NCBI GenBank assembly: GCA_964434575.1
Contig: CAYSWB010000026.1
Span: 1-16,174, forward strand
Reading direction: 5' to 3'
Source: DAORHV01 sp964434575
Lineage (GTDB): Bacteria > Patescibacteriota > Gracilibacteria > Peribacterales > Peribacteraceae
Length of the DNA stretch: 16,174 nucleotides
Of the stretch, positions 8,604 to 15,915 are shown one piece after another. The first letter of the stretch is position 1, and every line of letters starts with the position of its first letter. The notes beneath the pieces are model-generated. The model made no database searches. It had not been told where the DNA came from and saw only the letters and a program-made list of their open reading frames with translations. The translations under genes were made by a program, and so were the position numbers.

Positions 8604-9536
8604 ATGCGCTGCATCCTTGTAGGCAACTACGGCGTGGACAACTTAGGCGACGAAGCGCTGCGTGCCTATTTCGTGAAGCATTTTCCGGAAATCGAGTGGC
8701 AGGTCGTCACGGCCGCCGGCGAGTATCCGCGACTGCCGTTGGGCCTGCGATCGCTGTTCCGTCCGTGGTGGCGTACCATCGGCGCCATCCGCCGCTGCGA
8801 TGCGGTGGTGTTCGGAGGCGGATCACTGTTCACCGACGTGGAATCCTGGAAGGCGCCGGTGCTCTGGTGGTGGTACGCATTCGTGGCATGGTGGCATAAG
8901 CGGAACATCATCCTGGCGTTCCAGGGCATTGGACCTTGCCAAGGAAAAGTGGCCAAATGGGCGACGGGATGGGTACTTTTGCGTGCCACATTCATCTCCG
9001 TACGAGATCCGAAGTCCTACGAGCGCGTGTCGGGTTTTCTTGGCTATCCGGCCATGGAGAGCAAAGTTATTGTTCAAACTTTTGATCCTGCAATAGCCAT
9101 CTTCAAAGGAACTTCACATCACAGTACAAGAAAGTTGATCATTGTGCCGAGAGCGAACACGACAAAATATTTTATAGAAGCAGTCCAGCAACGAGTTGCG
9201 GAAACATGGGACGAGGTTGTGATACTTCTTCTGGAGCCCGATGCTGATCAGGCTGCCGCACAACAAGTTCGACAGGCGATCCAGAATAAGGTCGTTCGTA
9301 CGGTGGATGTCCGGTCGTTCGAGACCCTGGCATCCGAGGTCGCCGGCAGTCAGTTCGTCGTGACCCAGCGGTTCCATGGGGCCATCGCCGCCATGGCCAA
9401 CGGCATCCGGTTCCGGGCCGTGCCGCAGAAGCCGGGAGACAAGCTCGACGAAGCCAATGCCATGAATCCCGACGAGGCGTGGAAGCTGCTGCAGATCGGC
9501 GAAAACGCCCTGCGCGGGTTCCTGCGAAAGGGATAG
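8604..9536 (+). CDS. csaB: Polysaccharide pyruvyl transferase family protein (CsaB-like)
   Basis: 310 aa from ATG 8604; an in-frame TTG two codons upstream is less likely. The N-terminal NYGVDNLGDEA (8-18), FGGGSLF (70-76) and the C-terminal TQRFHGAIAAMANG region around R256 and H258 are hallmarks of the family. It transfers pyruvate from phosphoenolpyruvate to cell-wall or exported polysaccharides. CsaB pyruvylation creates the ligand for SLH-domain S-layer proteins, which would suit an S-layer-coated cell. The acceptor here is unknown, and no SLH protein or glycosyltransferase is nearby. Bases 9061-9180 fall to 44/120 G+C while flanking lines are 55-57%, although the reading frame is intact. 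The stop codon overlaps the AGGAGG that precedes lepA. Confidence 0.8.
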   Translation: MRCILVGNYGVDNLGDEALRAYFVKHFPEIEWQVVTAAGEYPRLPLGLRSLFRPWWRTIGAIRRCDAVVFGGGSLFTDVESWKAPVLWWWYAFVAWWHKRNIILAFQGIGPCQGKVAKWATGWVLLRATFISVRDPKSYERVSGFLGYPAMESKVIVQTFDPAIAIFKGTSHHSTRKLIIVPRANTTKYFIEAVQQRVAETWDEVVILLLEPDADQAAAQQVRQAIQNKVVRTVDVRSFETLASEVAGSQFVVTQRFHGAIAAMANGIRFRAVPQKPGDKLDEANAMNPDEAWKLLQIGENALRGFLRKG

Positions 9537-9578
9537 GAGGAAATCGTGCTTTTCTGTACCATGATCCGGCTTTCATGA
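9535..9578 (+). promoter_or_regulatory. Shine-Dalgarno plus possible 10-codon leader ORF coupled to lepA
   Basis: AGGAGG (9535-9540) is followed 5 nt later by GTG (9546). That frame reads ten codons (MLFCTMIRLS if GTG starts with Met) and stops at TGA 9576-9578. The stop overlaps the lepA start as ATGA (9575-9578). AGGAGG is 34 nt from the lepA ATG, too far to serve it directly, so translation could reach lepA by termination-reinitiation. An alternative is that a weak -10 (TACCAT, 9557-9562) gives lepA its own short leader; I see no -35 for it. Confidence 0.35.
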
Positions 9579-11389
9579 ACATCAGGAATTTCTGCATCAT
9601 CGCGCACATCGATCACGGCAAATCCACGCTGTCGGACCGCATGATCGAGATGACCGGAACGCTCCAGAAGCGTGAAATGAAGGAGCAGCTGCTGGATTCC
9701 ATGGATTTGGAGCGCGAGCGCGGCATCACCATCAAGCTCACGCCGGTTCGCATGGACTACAAGGGGTACCAGCTGAACCTCATCGACACGCCCGGCCACA
9801 CCGATTTCCGCTACGAAGTCAGTCGTTCGCTGGCCGCCTGCGAGGGCGCCATCCTGCTCGTGGACGCCTCCCAAGGCATCCAGGCGCAGACGCTTGCGGT
9901 GTTGTACATGGCCATGGAGCACGATCTGAAGATCATCCCGGTGCTCAACAAGATCGACCTGCCGGCCGCCGATGTTCCGCGCGTGTCCGGCGAGGTGATG
10001 AAGATGCTCGGCTGCAAACCCGAGGAAATCCTGTCGATCTCGGCCAAGAACGGCACCGGCGTTCCCGAAGTGTTGCAGGCGGTCATTGACCGCATCCCGG
10101 GGCCCAAAGAGGGCATCAGGGCGCCCGGCGCGTCCCGCGCGCTGATCTTCGACGCCGTCATGGACGAGTATCGCGGCGTGGTGGCGTATGCCCGTGTGAT
10201 CGACGGCGAGTTCAGGAAAGGGAAGAAAGTGCGTTTGCTGGGTTCCAAGGTCGATTTCGAAGTGCAGGACGTGGGATTCTTCGCGCCCAAGTACATTTCG
10301 GCCGCTTCGCTCAACGAAGGCGAGATCGGCTACGTCGTCACCGGACTCAAGAACGTGGCGGAAGCGCGCGTGGGTGACACCATCGCATCCGATTCCCTGC
10401 AGCAGGCGTTGCCCGGCTATACGAAGGTGCAGCCGATGGTGTTCGCCGGTTTGTATCCGACCGATGCCGAGGAGTACCCCAAGCTGCGCGTGGCGCTGGA
10501 GAAGCTGTCGCTGAACGACGCCGCGCTGGAGATTTCGTACGAGCACAACACGGCGCTTGGAAACGGCTTCCGCTGCGGCTTCTTGGGTCTGCTGCACATG
10601 GACATCATTCAGGAGCGTTTGGAGCGCGAGTACGACTGCGACTTGGTCATCACCGCGCCGAGCGTGTTGTACGAGGTCGAATTGCGTGCGAAACGTCCGG
10701 CCGAGATCGTGCGCGCCAGCTTGCTGAAGATCGACAACCCGCAGATCGCGCTCATCAGCAACCCGTCGGAATTCCCGGACCCGACGTACATCGAGGAAAT
10801 CCGCGAGCCGTGGGTGAAGCTCGAAATCGTCTGCCGCGAGCAGGACGTGGGCGCGTGCATGCAGCTGGTGCAGGACCGGCGCGGCACGTACTTGAACATG
10901 GAGCACATCGAACAGCGCGTCGTCATGCACTTCGAAGTGCCGCTGCAGAGCATCGTGCTCGATTTCTTCGACAAGCTGAAATCGGCCAGTTCCGGCTACG
11001 CTTCCTTGAGCTACGAGCACCTGGGCTATCGTGCGGGCGAGCTGGTGAAGATGGACATTCTGCTCATGGGCGAGCCGTCCGATGCGCTCTCGACCATCGT
11101 GCACCGCACCGAGGCGCACGACGTGGGCACCAAGATCTGCAAGCAGCTGAAGGAGGTCATCCCGAGGGCGCAGTTCGCCATCGCCATCCAGGCGGCCATC
11201 GGCGGAAAGATCGTGGCGCGCGAGAACATCGCGGCCATGCGCAAGGACGTGACGGGCTACCTGTACGGCGGCGACGTGACGCGCAAGAACAAGCTTCTCG
11301 ACAAGCAGAAGAAGGGCAAGAAGCGCATGAAGCAGATGGGCAAGGTGTCGCTGAGCCAGGATGCGTTCCTAGCGGTGTTGAAGCGATAA
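9575..11389 (+). CDS. lepA: Elongation factor 4 (LepA), ribosome-associated GTPase
   Basis: 604 aa, the usual length. The G domain has AHIDHGKST (10-18), DTPGHTDF (from D71) and NKID (125-128), followed by SAKNG. Domains II and III, the GFRCGFLGLLHMDI stretch and the LepA-specific C-terminal domain ending in KQMGKVSLSQDAFLAVLKR are all present. EF4 binds the ribosome and has been linked to back-translocation, stalled ribosomes and 30S biogenesis. The start is ATG 9575, because MNIRNFCIIAHIDHGKST matches the family start; the frame is open further upstream, but that extension overlaps the previous gene and is unlike LepA. The ATG overlaps the TGA of a possible leader ORF. A large palindrome lies directly after the stop. 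Confidence 0.97.
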   Translation: MNIRNFCIIAHIDHGKSTLSDRMIEMTGTLQKREMKEQLLDSMDLERERGITIKLTPVRMDYKGYQLNLIDTPGHTDFRYEVSRSLAACEGAILLVDASQGIQAQTLAVLYMAMEHDLKIIPVLNKIDLPAADVPRVSGEVMKMLGCKPEEILSISAKNGTGVPEVLQAVIDRIPGPKEGIRAPGASRALIFDAVMDEYRGVVAYARVIDGEFRKGKKVRLLGSKVDFEVQDVGFFAPKYISAASLNEGEIGYVVTGLKNVAEARVGDTIASDSLQQALPGYTKVQPMVFAGLYPTDAEEYPKLRVALEKLSLNDAALEISYEHNTALGNGFRCGFLGLLHMDIIQERLEREYDCDLVITAPSVLYEVELRAKRPAEIVRASLLKIDNPQIALISNPSEFPDPTYIEEIREPWVKLEIVCREQDVGACMQLVQDRRGTYLNMEHIEQRVVMHFEVPLQSIVLDFFDKLKSASSGYASLSYEHLGYRAGELVKMDILLMGEPSDALSTIVHRTEAHDVGTKICKQLKEVIPRAQFAIAIQAAIGGKIVARENIAAMRKDVTGYLYGGDVTRKNKLLDKQKKGKKRMKQMGKVSLSQDAFLAVLKR

Positions 11390-11393
11390 CGAT

Positions 11394-11453
11394 GGGAGGC
11401 AGGTGAAACAGGGGAGTCAGGGGTTTTTGCATTCTCTGTTTCACCTGTCTCCC
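11394..11453. repeat. Large intergenic palindrome, copy A
   Basis: GGGAGGCAGGTGAAACAG (11394-11411) pairs with CTGTTTCACCTGTCTCCC (11436-11453): 18 bp with one G-U and a 24-nt loop. It starts 4 nt after the lepA stop and ends 14 nt before the -10 of the next gene. It shares the 13-mer CAGGGGAGTCAGG (11409-11421) and the purine-arm/pyrimidine-arm design with the palindrome at 15916-15997, so the two look like members of one dispersed repeat family. No T run follows the stem. Confidence 0.75.
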
Positions 11454-11467
11454 CTGAATCCCGTCCG

Positions 11468-11479
11468 TATACTTTCGGC
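11468..11479 (+). promoter_or_regulatory. -10 element predicting a leaderless mRNA for the 2'-5' RNA ligase-like gene
   Basis: TATACT (11468-11473) matches 5 of 6 consensus bases and is separated from ATG 11480 by exactly six bases, the same arrangement as at 7070 and 12733. No good -35 is visible; the expected position falls in the right arm of palindrome A. Confidence 0.5.
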
Positions 11480-12025
11480 ATGGCAGAACCTCAGTTCCCT
11501 CTTCGCAGCACCTTCCTTGCCTTGCCTTTAGAGGACGCCGCATTGGATGAATTCCGGCGGTTGCAGGCCGGCTTGAGGGAATTCGGAGATTCGCTGACAT
11601 TCCAGAATCCGGATACGCCGCATCTCACGCTGATGTTCTGGCCCGAGGTGGGGGAGTTGGAATACGCCGGAATAGGGGAGCAGGCGGCCAAGATCGCGGC
11701 CAAAACGCCGGCGTTTCGGCTCAACATCACCGGACCGGGCACGTTCGGGGAACGCGGTCGCGACACGGTCTTGTTCTTCGAGGTCGCGTTCTCGCCCGAA
11801 CTCGCACTCCTGAAAAAATCCTGCCCGTGGACGGACCGCCGCGCATTCCATCCGCACGTGACGATCGCGCGGGTGCACCACCCGGAACGCTTCGCCATCG
11901 CCAAAAAAGAGGTCTGCAAGCGGCTTGCCGCGCGGTTTGCGGTGCCGGCCGCAACGCTGCGGCTGTACGGCAACGTGGACGGCAAAAAACAGACGCCGCT
12001 GCGGGATTTCGCGTTCGCGGGCTGA
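11480..12025 (+). CDS. thpR: 2'-5' RNA ligase / RNA 2',3'-cyclic phosphodiesterase family protein
   Basis: 181 aa, close to the family norm. The two catalytic HxT motifs of the 2H phosphoesterase superfamily are present: H48-L49-T50 and H126-V127-T128 (within FHPHVTIARV). Members open 2',3'-cyclic phosphates and can ligate tRNA halves through 2'-5' links in vitro; the physiological substrate is usually unknown. The protein is cytosolic, without signal or membrane segments. Its TGA stop (12023-12025) directly abuts the TGA of the converging gene, together forming TGATCA. Confidence 0.88.
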   Translation: MAEPQFPLRSTFLALPLEDAALDEFRRLQAGLREFGDSLTFQNPDTPHLTLMFWPEVGELEYAGIGEQAAKIAAKTPAFRLNITGPGTFGERGRDTVLFFEVAFSPELALLKKSCPWTDRRAFHPHVTIARVHHPERFAIAKKEVCKRLAARFAVPAATLRLYGNVDGKKQTPLRDFAFAG

Positions 12026-12733
12026 TCAATCGTCCTGGTCCTGCTTCTTGCGCTCCTCCTCGCGGATGGCGTTGAAGTGCTCTTCGATGATGTCCACGTA
12101 CGGTTCGATGACCGTTTGTAAAATGCCCATGGTCAGCGGCTGCAGCTCTTCGTAGGGGATGGAGCGCTCGGAGCGCTCGAAGAATTCCACCAGCGTGGAG
12201 GTGGTCAGCTCCAGTACCGTGCCGTCGATGTTTTCCTCGTCCACCATCAGCTTGATGAGGATCTTGCGCGCGTCGATGCTCATGACCAGTTCCAGGCGGG
12301 AGATCCATGACAGCAGGCGCTTGCGCAGCTCCGGCGGCAGCCCGCTGCCCAGCGATTCCTGGCTTTGGACCGTGGATTCGTCGATGGTCACGCGGTTGTC
12401 GCGGATGTAGTCCTCCACCGAAGCCGAGGACGGTTCGTGGATGAGCGACAGGATCGCCAGGATGAAAATGGACGGGCAATCGCGGGCGGCCAGGTGCGAG
12501 ATCAGCGGGAAGAACGCGGAGTACTTCTCGTCGCCGAGGAACTGCATGATGGTCTTGGCCACGCTGTCGTCGCGTTTGCGGGCCTTCTTCTCCTCTTTGA
12601 AGATCTGCTTGATCTGTTTGCTGGCCTGCGCAAAACGCTCTTTGGCGGCTTCGGAAAGCTGTTCGGACGCGCCTCCACCTCCTTCCGACGGGGCGGCGGA
12701 TTCCATTCCGCCGAGTTCCTGCATCAACAACAT
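12026..12733 (-). CDS. Unknown soluble helical protein
   Basis: 235 aa; I do not recognise the family. A Gly/Ser/Glu-rich stretch (about 8-25) precedes a charged helix (AKERFAQASKQIKQIFKEEKKARKRDD). A largely helical body follows, with FFPLISHLAARDCPSIFILAILSLI as its most hydrophobic part, and the C-terminus is very acidic/basic (IREEERKKQDQDD). There is no signal peptide and no convincing membrane helix. ATG 12733 is chosen over one 39 nt upstream because an extended -10 ends six bases before it and the upstream extension (MFCDFLFSCYPGA) would run through that promoter. The gene follows rplI on the same strand after a 64-nt gap. Possibly a lineage-specific conserved protein. Confidence 0.8.
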   Translation of the reverse strand: MLLMQELGGMESAAPSEGGGGASEQLSEAAKERFAQASKQIKQIFKEEKKARKRDDSVAKTIMQFLGDEKYSAFFPLISHLAARDCPSIFILAILSLIHEPSSASVEDYIRDNRVTIDESTVQSQESLGSGLPPELRKRLLSWISRLELVMSIDARKILIKLMVDEENIDGTVLELTTSTLVEFFERSERSIPYEELQPLTMGILQTVIEPYVDIIEEHFNAIREEERKKQDQDD

Positions 12734-12739
12734 GGCGCC

Positions 12740-12767
12740 AGGGTAACAGGAGAACAGAAAATCACAA
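12740..12767 (-). promoter_or_regulatory. Extended -10 promoter, predicted leaderless start for the unknown gene
   Basis: On the minus strand, TTGTGA (12767-12762), a 16-nt spacer ending in TGT, and TACCCT (12745-12740) are followed by exactly six bases and ATG 12733. The TGn before the hexamer is an extended -10 feature that can offset the weak hexamer. Confidence 0.5.
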
Positions 12768-12797
12768 AACAAGCGTCGGCAACCGGCATCCTCGGCC

Positions 12798-13256
12798 TTA
12801 CTTGGCCATGTTCTCGTCGCCCTTCACCTCCAGGGTGAACGTGGCGGACTGGTCGCCCATCTTGACGGTGATCGTGTGCTTGCCGGCCGTCTTGATGTGC
12901 TCCTCGAGCGAGATGCTGGTGTCCGGGATGCCCACGCCCAGCTGCTTGGAAGCGGCTTCGGCGATGGCCTTCTCGGTGAGACCGGCGTACAGCTTGCCGG
13001 TCTTGCTGGCCTTCTTGGTGACGGTGACGGTCTTGCCCTTGATGGTCTCCAGCGTGGAGCCCTGCATGCTCTTCTCCTGGTCGCGCTGGATGGCGCGCTG
13101 CTTGATCTGCTCGGCGTAGCGGCGGCGGACGTTGGGCGTCACGACGAGCGCCTTGCGCGTGGGCAGCAAGTGGTTGAGGGCGAAGCCGTTGCCGACGACG
13201 ATGACGTCGCTGCGGCGGCCGATGCCGGGGATGTCGGTAAGGAGGAGAACTTCCAT
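12798..13256 (-). CDS. rplI: 50S ribosomal protein L9
   Basis: 152 aa, normal length. The N-terminal rRNA-binding domain is recognisable: MEVLLLTDIPGIGRRSDVIV, VGNGFALNHLLP and TRKALVVTP. The long connecting helix (RRYAEQIKQRAIQRDQEKS) and the C-terminal domain (GKLYAGLTEKAIAEAASKQLG) follow. L9 is reported missing from some Patescibacteria lineages, so its presence helps placement. A strong promoter lies upstream (13305-13333), with a predicted leader of about 40 nt. No Shine-Dalgarno sequence precedes the ATG. Confidence 0.97.
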   Translation of the reverse strand: MEVLLLTDIPGIGRRSDVIVVGNGFALNHLLPTRKALVVTPNVRRRYAEQIKQRAIQRDQEKSMQGSTLETIKGKTVTVTKKASKTGKLYAGLTEKAIAEAASKQLGVGIPDTSISLEEHIKTAGKHTITVKMGDQSATFTLEVKGDENMAK

Positions 13257-13281
13257 GGTTTCGAGGTGCCTCGTGCAGTCG

Positions 13282-13333
13282 ATTGTACTTCCGAGAGCCG
13301 CAAAATCATAGGGAAAGTGTTTGACCGTGACAA
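13282..13333 (-). promoter_or_regulatory. Promoter of rplI, with a possible second -10 downstream
   Basis: On the minus strand, TTGTCA (13333-13328), a 17-nt spacer and TATGAT (13310-13305) each match 5 of 6 consensus bases, the best full promoter in the window. A second -10-like TACAAT (13287-13282) lies closer to the gene, without a clear -35, and would shorten the leader to about 18 nt. Confidence 0.65.
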
Positions 13334-13365
13334 GGCCAATTGGTAGGAAGGGAAGTTCCGCCCGT

Positions 13366-15600
13366 TTAGCGTCCCAGCCGCAGCAGCCAACCCGGCAGGG
13401 AAAGCCAGCTGCGGTTCGGCGCGAAGCGGCGCTCGGTGGCGATGAACCAGTCCTGCAGGGTGAGGAACCGGTCGGAGTGCAGGGCCAGCGAACCGGAGCG
13501 GATGCCCGAGATGCTGTCGTCGTACGCGAAGACGTACAACGGCGAGTACAGGAACACGGCCGGCACGTCGCGGCTCAGGATGGCATTCAGGTCCTTCAGC
13601 GCTTTCTCGCGCGTCTTCGCGTCGCCGGTTTCGCGGATGCGCTGCAGCAGGAGGTCGGCTTCCAGCGAGGCGTACTGCGACAGGTTGAACGCATCGAGCT
13701 TGAGCTTCTGTTGGTCTCCCTTTTCCTGCGTCTGGCTGGAATGCCAGTACGGATAGCTGTCTAAGTTATCCAGCAGCGACTGGCCGAACAGCAACACGTC
13801 GTAGTCGCGCAGGAGCATGCGCTGTTCGAATTCCTTGCGGGTGGTGGGCACCTCGATTTTCACCCCCACGCCCAGCGCTTCCCACTGGCGTTTGATCTTC
13901 TCGGCGATGAGCGGATACGTCTCGGGCTTGTTGCTGGTGAGCAGCGTGAGCGTGAGTTCTTTGCCCTGCGCGTTCACGCGGCGGTGCGGGGGATCCTGGT
14001 CGGTCTTGCGTCGCAGGTAACCGGCATCCATATAGAGGTTGTCCGCGGTGATCTTCTTGGGGTCGCCGTCGGGCAGCGACTGCGACCGTCGGAACTCGCT
14101 GACCAGCTGCTGCTCTTTCGCGGCGCGCTCGTAGGTCTGCGTGTCGGAGACGCGCGACAGGTACGCCGAGTCCACGATGTCGCCGTCGGCCACCGTCATC
14201 TTCACGATGTTCTGGCCGATCTTCAGCGAGCCGCTGAGCGTGGGCTCCGTCGGGACCTTCACCAGCCACGTGCCGCTTTGCGAGCCTGGCGGCAGCTGGC
14301 TTCCGGTGAGGGCGAGGATGCCGTTCACGTACAGGCGCGAGTGGCCCACGTCGGCCAGCGCTCCGGTGAGCACCAGTGACGCACCGGTTTCCAGCAGCGC
14401 CACCGGCGGGATGCCCTTCAGCGGGCCGACCGCGTTGGCGTCGCGCAGTTCCAGCACACGCTGCAGGCGGAGCTTCTCGGGCAGGTTCCAGTTGGACTCG
14501 AACAACGCGCCCTGCGCCGCCACGCCGTCGAATTTGTAGCGCCAGTCACCCAGGTCGATTTCCAGCAGGGGAGTGTCCACGATGTGCGTCTCGTTGGCCA
14601 CGGCCGCCACGGCGGTTTTGTCCGTGCCGAGCTGCAAGCCCAGGCGCAACTGGCGGTCGGCCAGCACCTCGCGGTCTAAGTTGAAGAACAGCGCCACGTA
14701 CTGCGGCAGCGTGTACGGCATGGCCGTGAAGCGCTTGGGCACGATGGGCTGGCCCTGGTCGTTGCGGGGCACCAGGCGAACGCCGTTTAAGTTGATGATG
14801 TCCGAGAGCAGCGCGGTGTAGTCCGGGAAGATGCGGAACACGATGCGTTCCAGGTGGTATTCGGGCAGACCCGGACGCGGGAAGCGCTTCAACGTGACTT
14901 CGGTGGACAGGTCGGTCTGCAGCAGGCTCACGAAACTGTACGGACCGGCACCGACCGGGTCGAAGCCGAAATCCAGCACCTGGTCGAACTTGTCGGGCGT
15001 GAGGCCTTCGAATGCGCGGGCCGGCAGCAGGCCGAGCGTCAGGTTGCTGGTGAAGAAGGAGTACGGCTTCTCCAGGCGGAAGCGCACCGTGCGGGCGTCG
15101 ATTTTCTCGATCTCCACGCCGCGGAAATTCTGGCGAAGGATGGCGTTGGGGAACTCCGGGCTCTGGACGGTCTTGAAGGTGAACAGCACGTCGTCGGCCG
15201 TGACCGGGTGCGGGTTCTCCTTCGTGGAGTCGTGCCATTGTAGGTTCGGCTTGAGCGTGAGGGTGTAGATGCGCTGGTCATTCGACACGTTCAGCGTGGC
15301 CAAGTCCTCCACGATGGTGCCGCTGCCCGTGTCGTACCGCAGCAGTCCTGCGAAGACGAGCGAAACGATGTCGCGGTTCACGTCGTTGGCCACCGTGAAC
15401 CACGGGTTCAGCGGCAACAGTTCGCCGACCGATCCTTCGATGTACGTGCCGCCGGCAACCGGCACTTCCACGGTGTTGTCCACGTAGAACTGGCGCAGCA
15501 GCAGTCCCAAACTCACCACCATGCCGAAACAAAGCGCCCCGAGCGCGATACGCTCGGCCTTCGACATGGCCGCGATGAGGCGAAGAAGGGAACGCAGCAA
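13366..15600 (-). CDS. Extracellular solute-binding protein, family 5, membrane-anchored, with an inserted Ig-like domain
   Basis: 744 aa. An N-terminal membrane segment (about 17-40) would anchor it outside the cell. The family 5 (oligopeptide/nickel-type) fold follows: GGTYIEGSVGELLPLNPWF, VFAGLLRYD, LTLKPNLQWHD and PVTADDVLFTF. The last third (LTLTLLTSNKPETYPLIAEKI onward, then DYDVLLFG) belongs to the second lobe. Residues ~400-485 do not belong to the binding fold. They look like a beta-sandwich of the bacterial Ig/glucodextranase B type (VLTGALADVGHSRLYVNG, then GQNIVKMTVADGD). No permease or ATPase genes are in the window, so its transporter is elsewhere or absent. The TTG start at 15600 is uncertain; ATG 15567 would keep the membrane segment. 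It follows secG by 48 nt with no visible promoter, suggesting cotranscription. Confidence 0.85.
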   Translation of the reverse strand: MLRSLLRLIAAMSKAERIALGALCFGMVVSLGLLLRQFYVDNTVEVPVAGGTYIEGSVGELLPLNPWFTVANDVNRDIVSLVFAGLLRYDTGSGTIVEDLATLNVSNDQRIYTLTLKPNLQWHDSTKENPHPVTADDVLFTFKTVQSPEFPNAILRQNFRGVEIEKIDARTVRFRLEKPYSFFTSNLTLGLLPARAFEGLTPDKFDQVLDFGFDPVGAGPYSFVSLLQTDLSTEVTLKRFPRPGLPEYHLERIVFRIFPDYTALLSDIINLNGVRLVPRNDQGQPIVPKRFTAMPYTLPQYVALFFNLDREVLADRQLRLGLQLGTDKTAVAAVANETHIVDTPLLEIDLGDWRYKFDGVAAQGALFESNWNLPEKLRLQRVLELRDANAVGPLKGIPPVALLETGASLVLTGALADVGHSRLYVNGILALTGSQLPPGSQSGTWLVKVPTEPTLSGSLKIGQNIVKMTVADGDIVDSAYLSRVSDTQTYERAAKEQQLVSEFRRSQSLPDGDPKKITADNLYMDAGYLRRKTDQDPPHRRVNAQGKELTLTLLTSNKPETYPLIAEKIKRQWEALGVGVKIEVPTTRKEFEQRMLLRDYDVLLFGQSLLDNLDSYPYWHSSQTQEKGDQQKLKLDAFNLSQYASLEADLLLQRIRETGDAKTREKALKDLNAILSRDVPAVFLYSPLYVFAYDDSISGIRSGSLALHSDRFLTLQDWFIATERRFAPNRSWLSLPGWLLRLGR

Positions 15601-15648
15601 GAGACGCGTGGAGGGAACTCGGCACGCGGCGCGTTGACGGGTGCGCCG

Positions 15649-15867
15649 TTAACCGATGTACATCAGGACGACCGCGATGGCGAAGAACGCCACTGCGAGC
15701 CAAATGGTGAAGACGAAGAGGGCCTTCTCCGCGCCGCGGCGCTGGACGTAGGTGGCGCCGGAACCGCCGAACGTGGCCGACAGGCCCGAAGCGCGGTGCT
15801 GCAGCAGGATGCAAAGCGACATGAGGATCGCGATCACCGTCTCGATGGACATCAGGATGTTGTGCAT
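15649..15867 (-). CDS. secG: Preprotein translocase subunit SecG
   Basis: 72 aa. SecG is the small accessory subunit of the SecYEG channel. The pattern fits: a first membrane helix (IETVIAILMSLCILLQ), the loop GLSATFGGSGATYVQRRGAEK with the typical Gly-rich FGG segment, and a second helix (ALFVFTIWLAVAFFAIAVVLMYI). The frame is open upstream to 15906, but ATG 15867 gives a normal SecG length and has a -10 element 9 nt upstream. The solute-binding protein gene follows on the same strand. Confidence 0.92.
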   Translation of the reverse strand: MHNILMSIETVIAILMSLCILLQHRASGLSATFGGSGATYVQRRGAEKALFVFTIWLAVAFFAIAVVLMYIG

Positions 15868-15876
15868 AGCTGGGAA

Positions 15877-15906
15877 AGTGTAGAGGAAGACCGGGCTTTG
15901 GGGCAA
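15877..15906 (-). promoter_or_regulatory. Candidate promoter of secG, near-leaderless
   Basis: On the minus strand, TTGCCC (15906-15901), an 18-nt spacer and TACACT (15882-15877) end 9 nt before ATG 15867, predicting a leader of about 3 nt. Each hexamer matches 4 of 6 consensus bases. Confidence 0.45.
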
Positions 15907-15915
15907 GACAGAGGC

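Noticed and set aside
9350..11119. Long open frame (589 codons) on the minus strand opposite lepA
   Set aside because: lepA on the plus strand is unmistakable over the same span; the antisense product has shadow-like composition and no recognisable motif.
13984..15243. Several 100-145-codon plus-strand frames opposite the solute-binding protein
   Set aside because: They break and overlap each other, lack start signals and lie over a continuous 744-codon gene.
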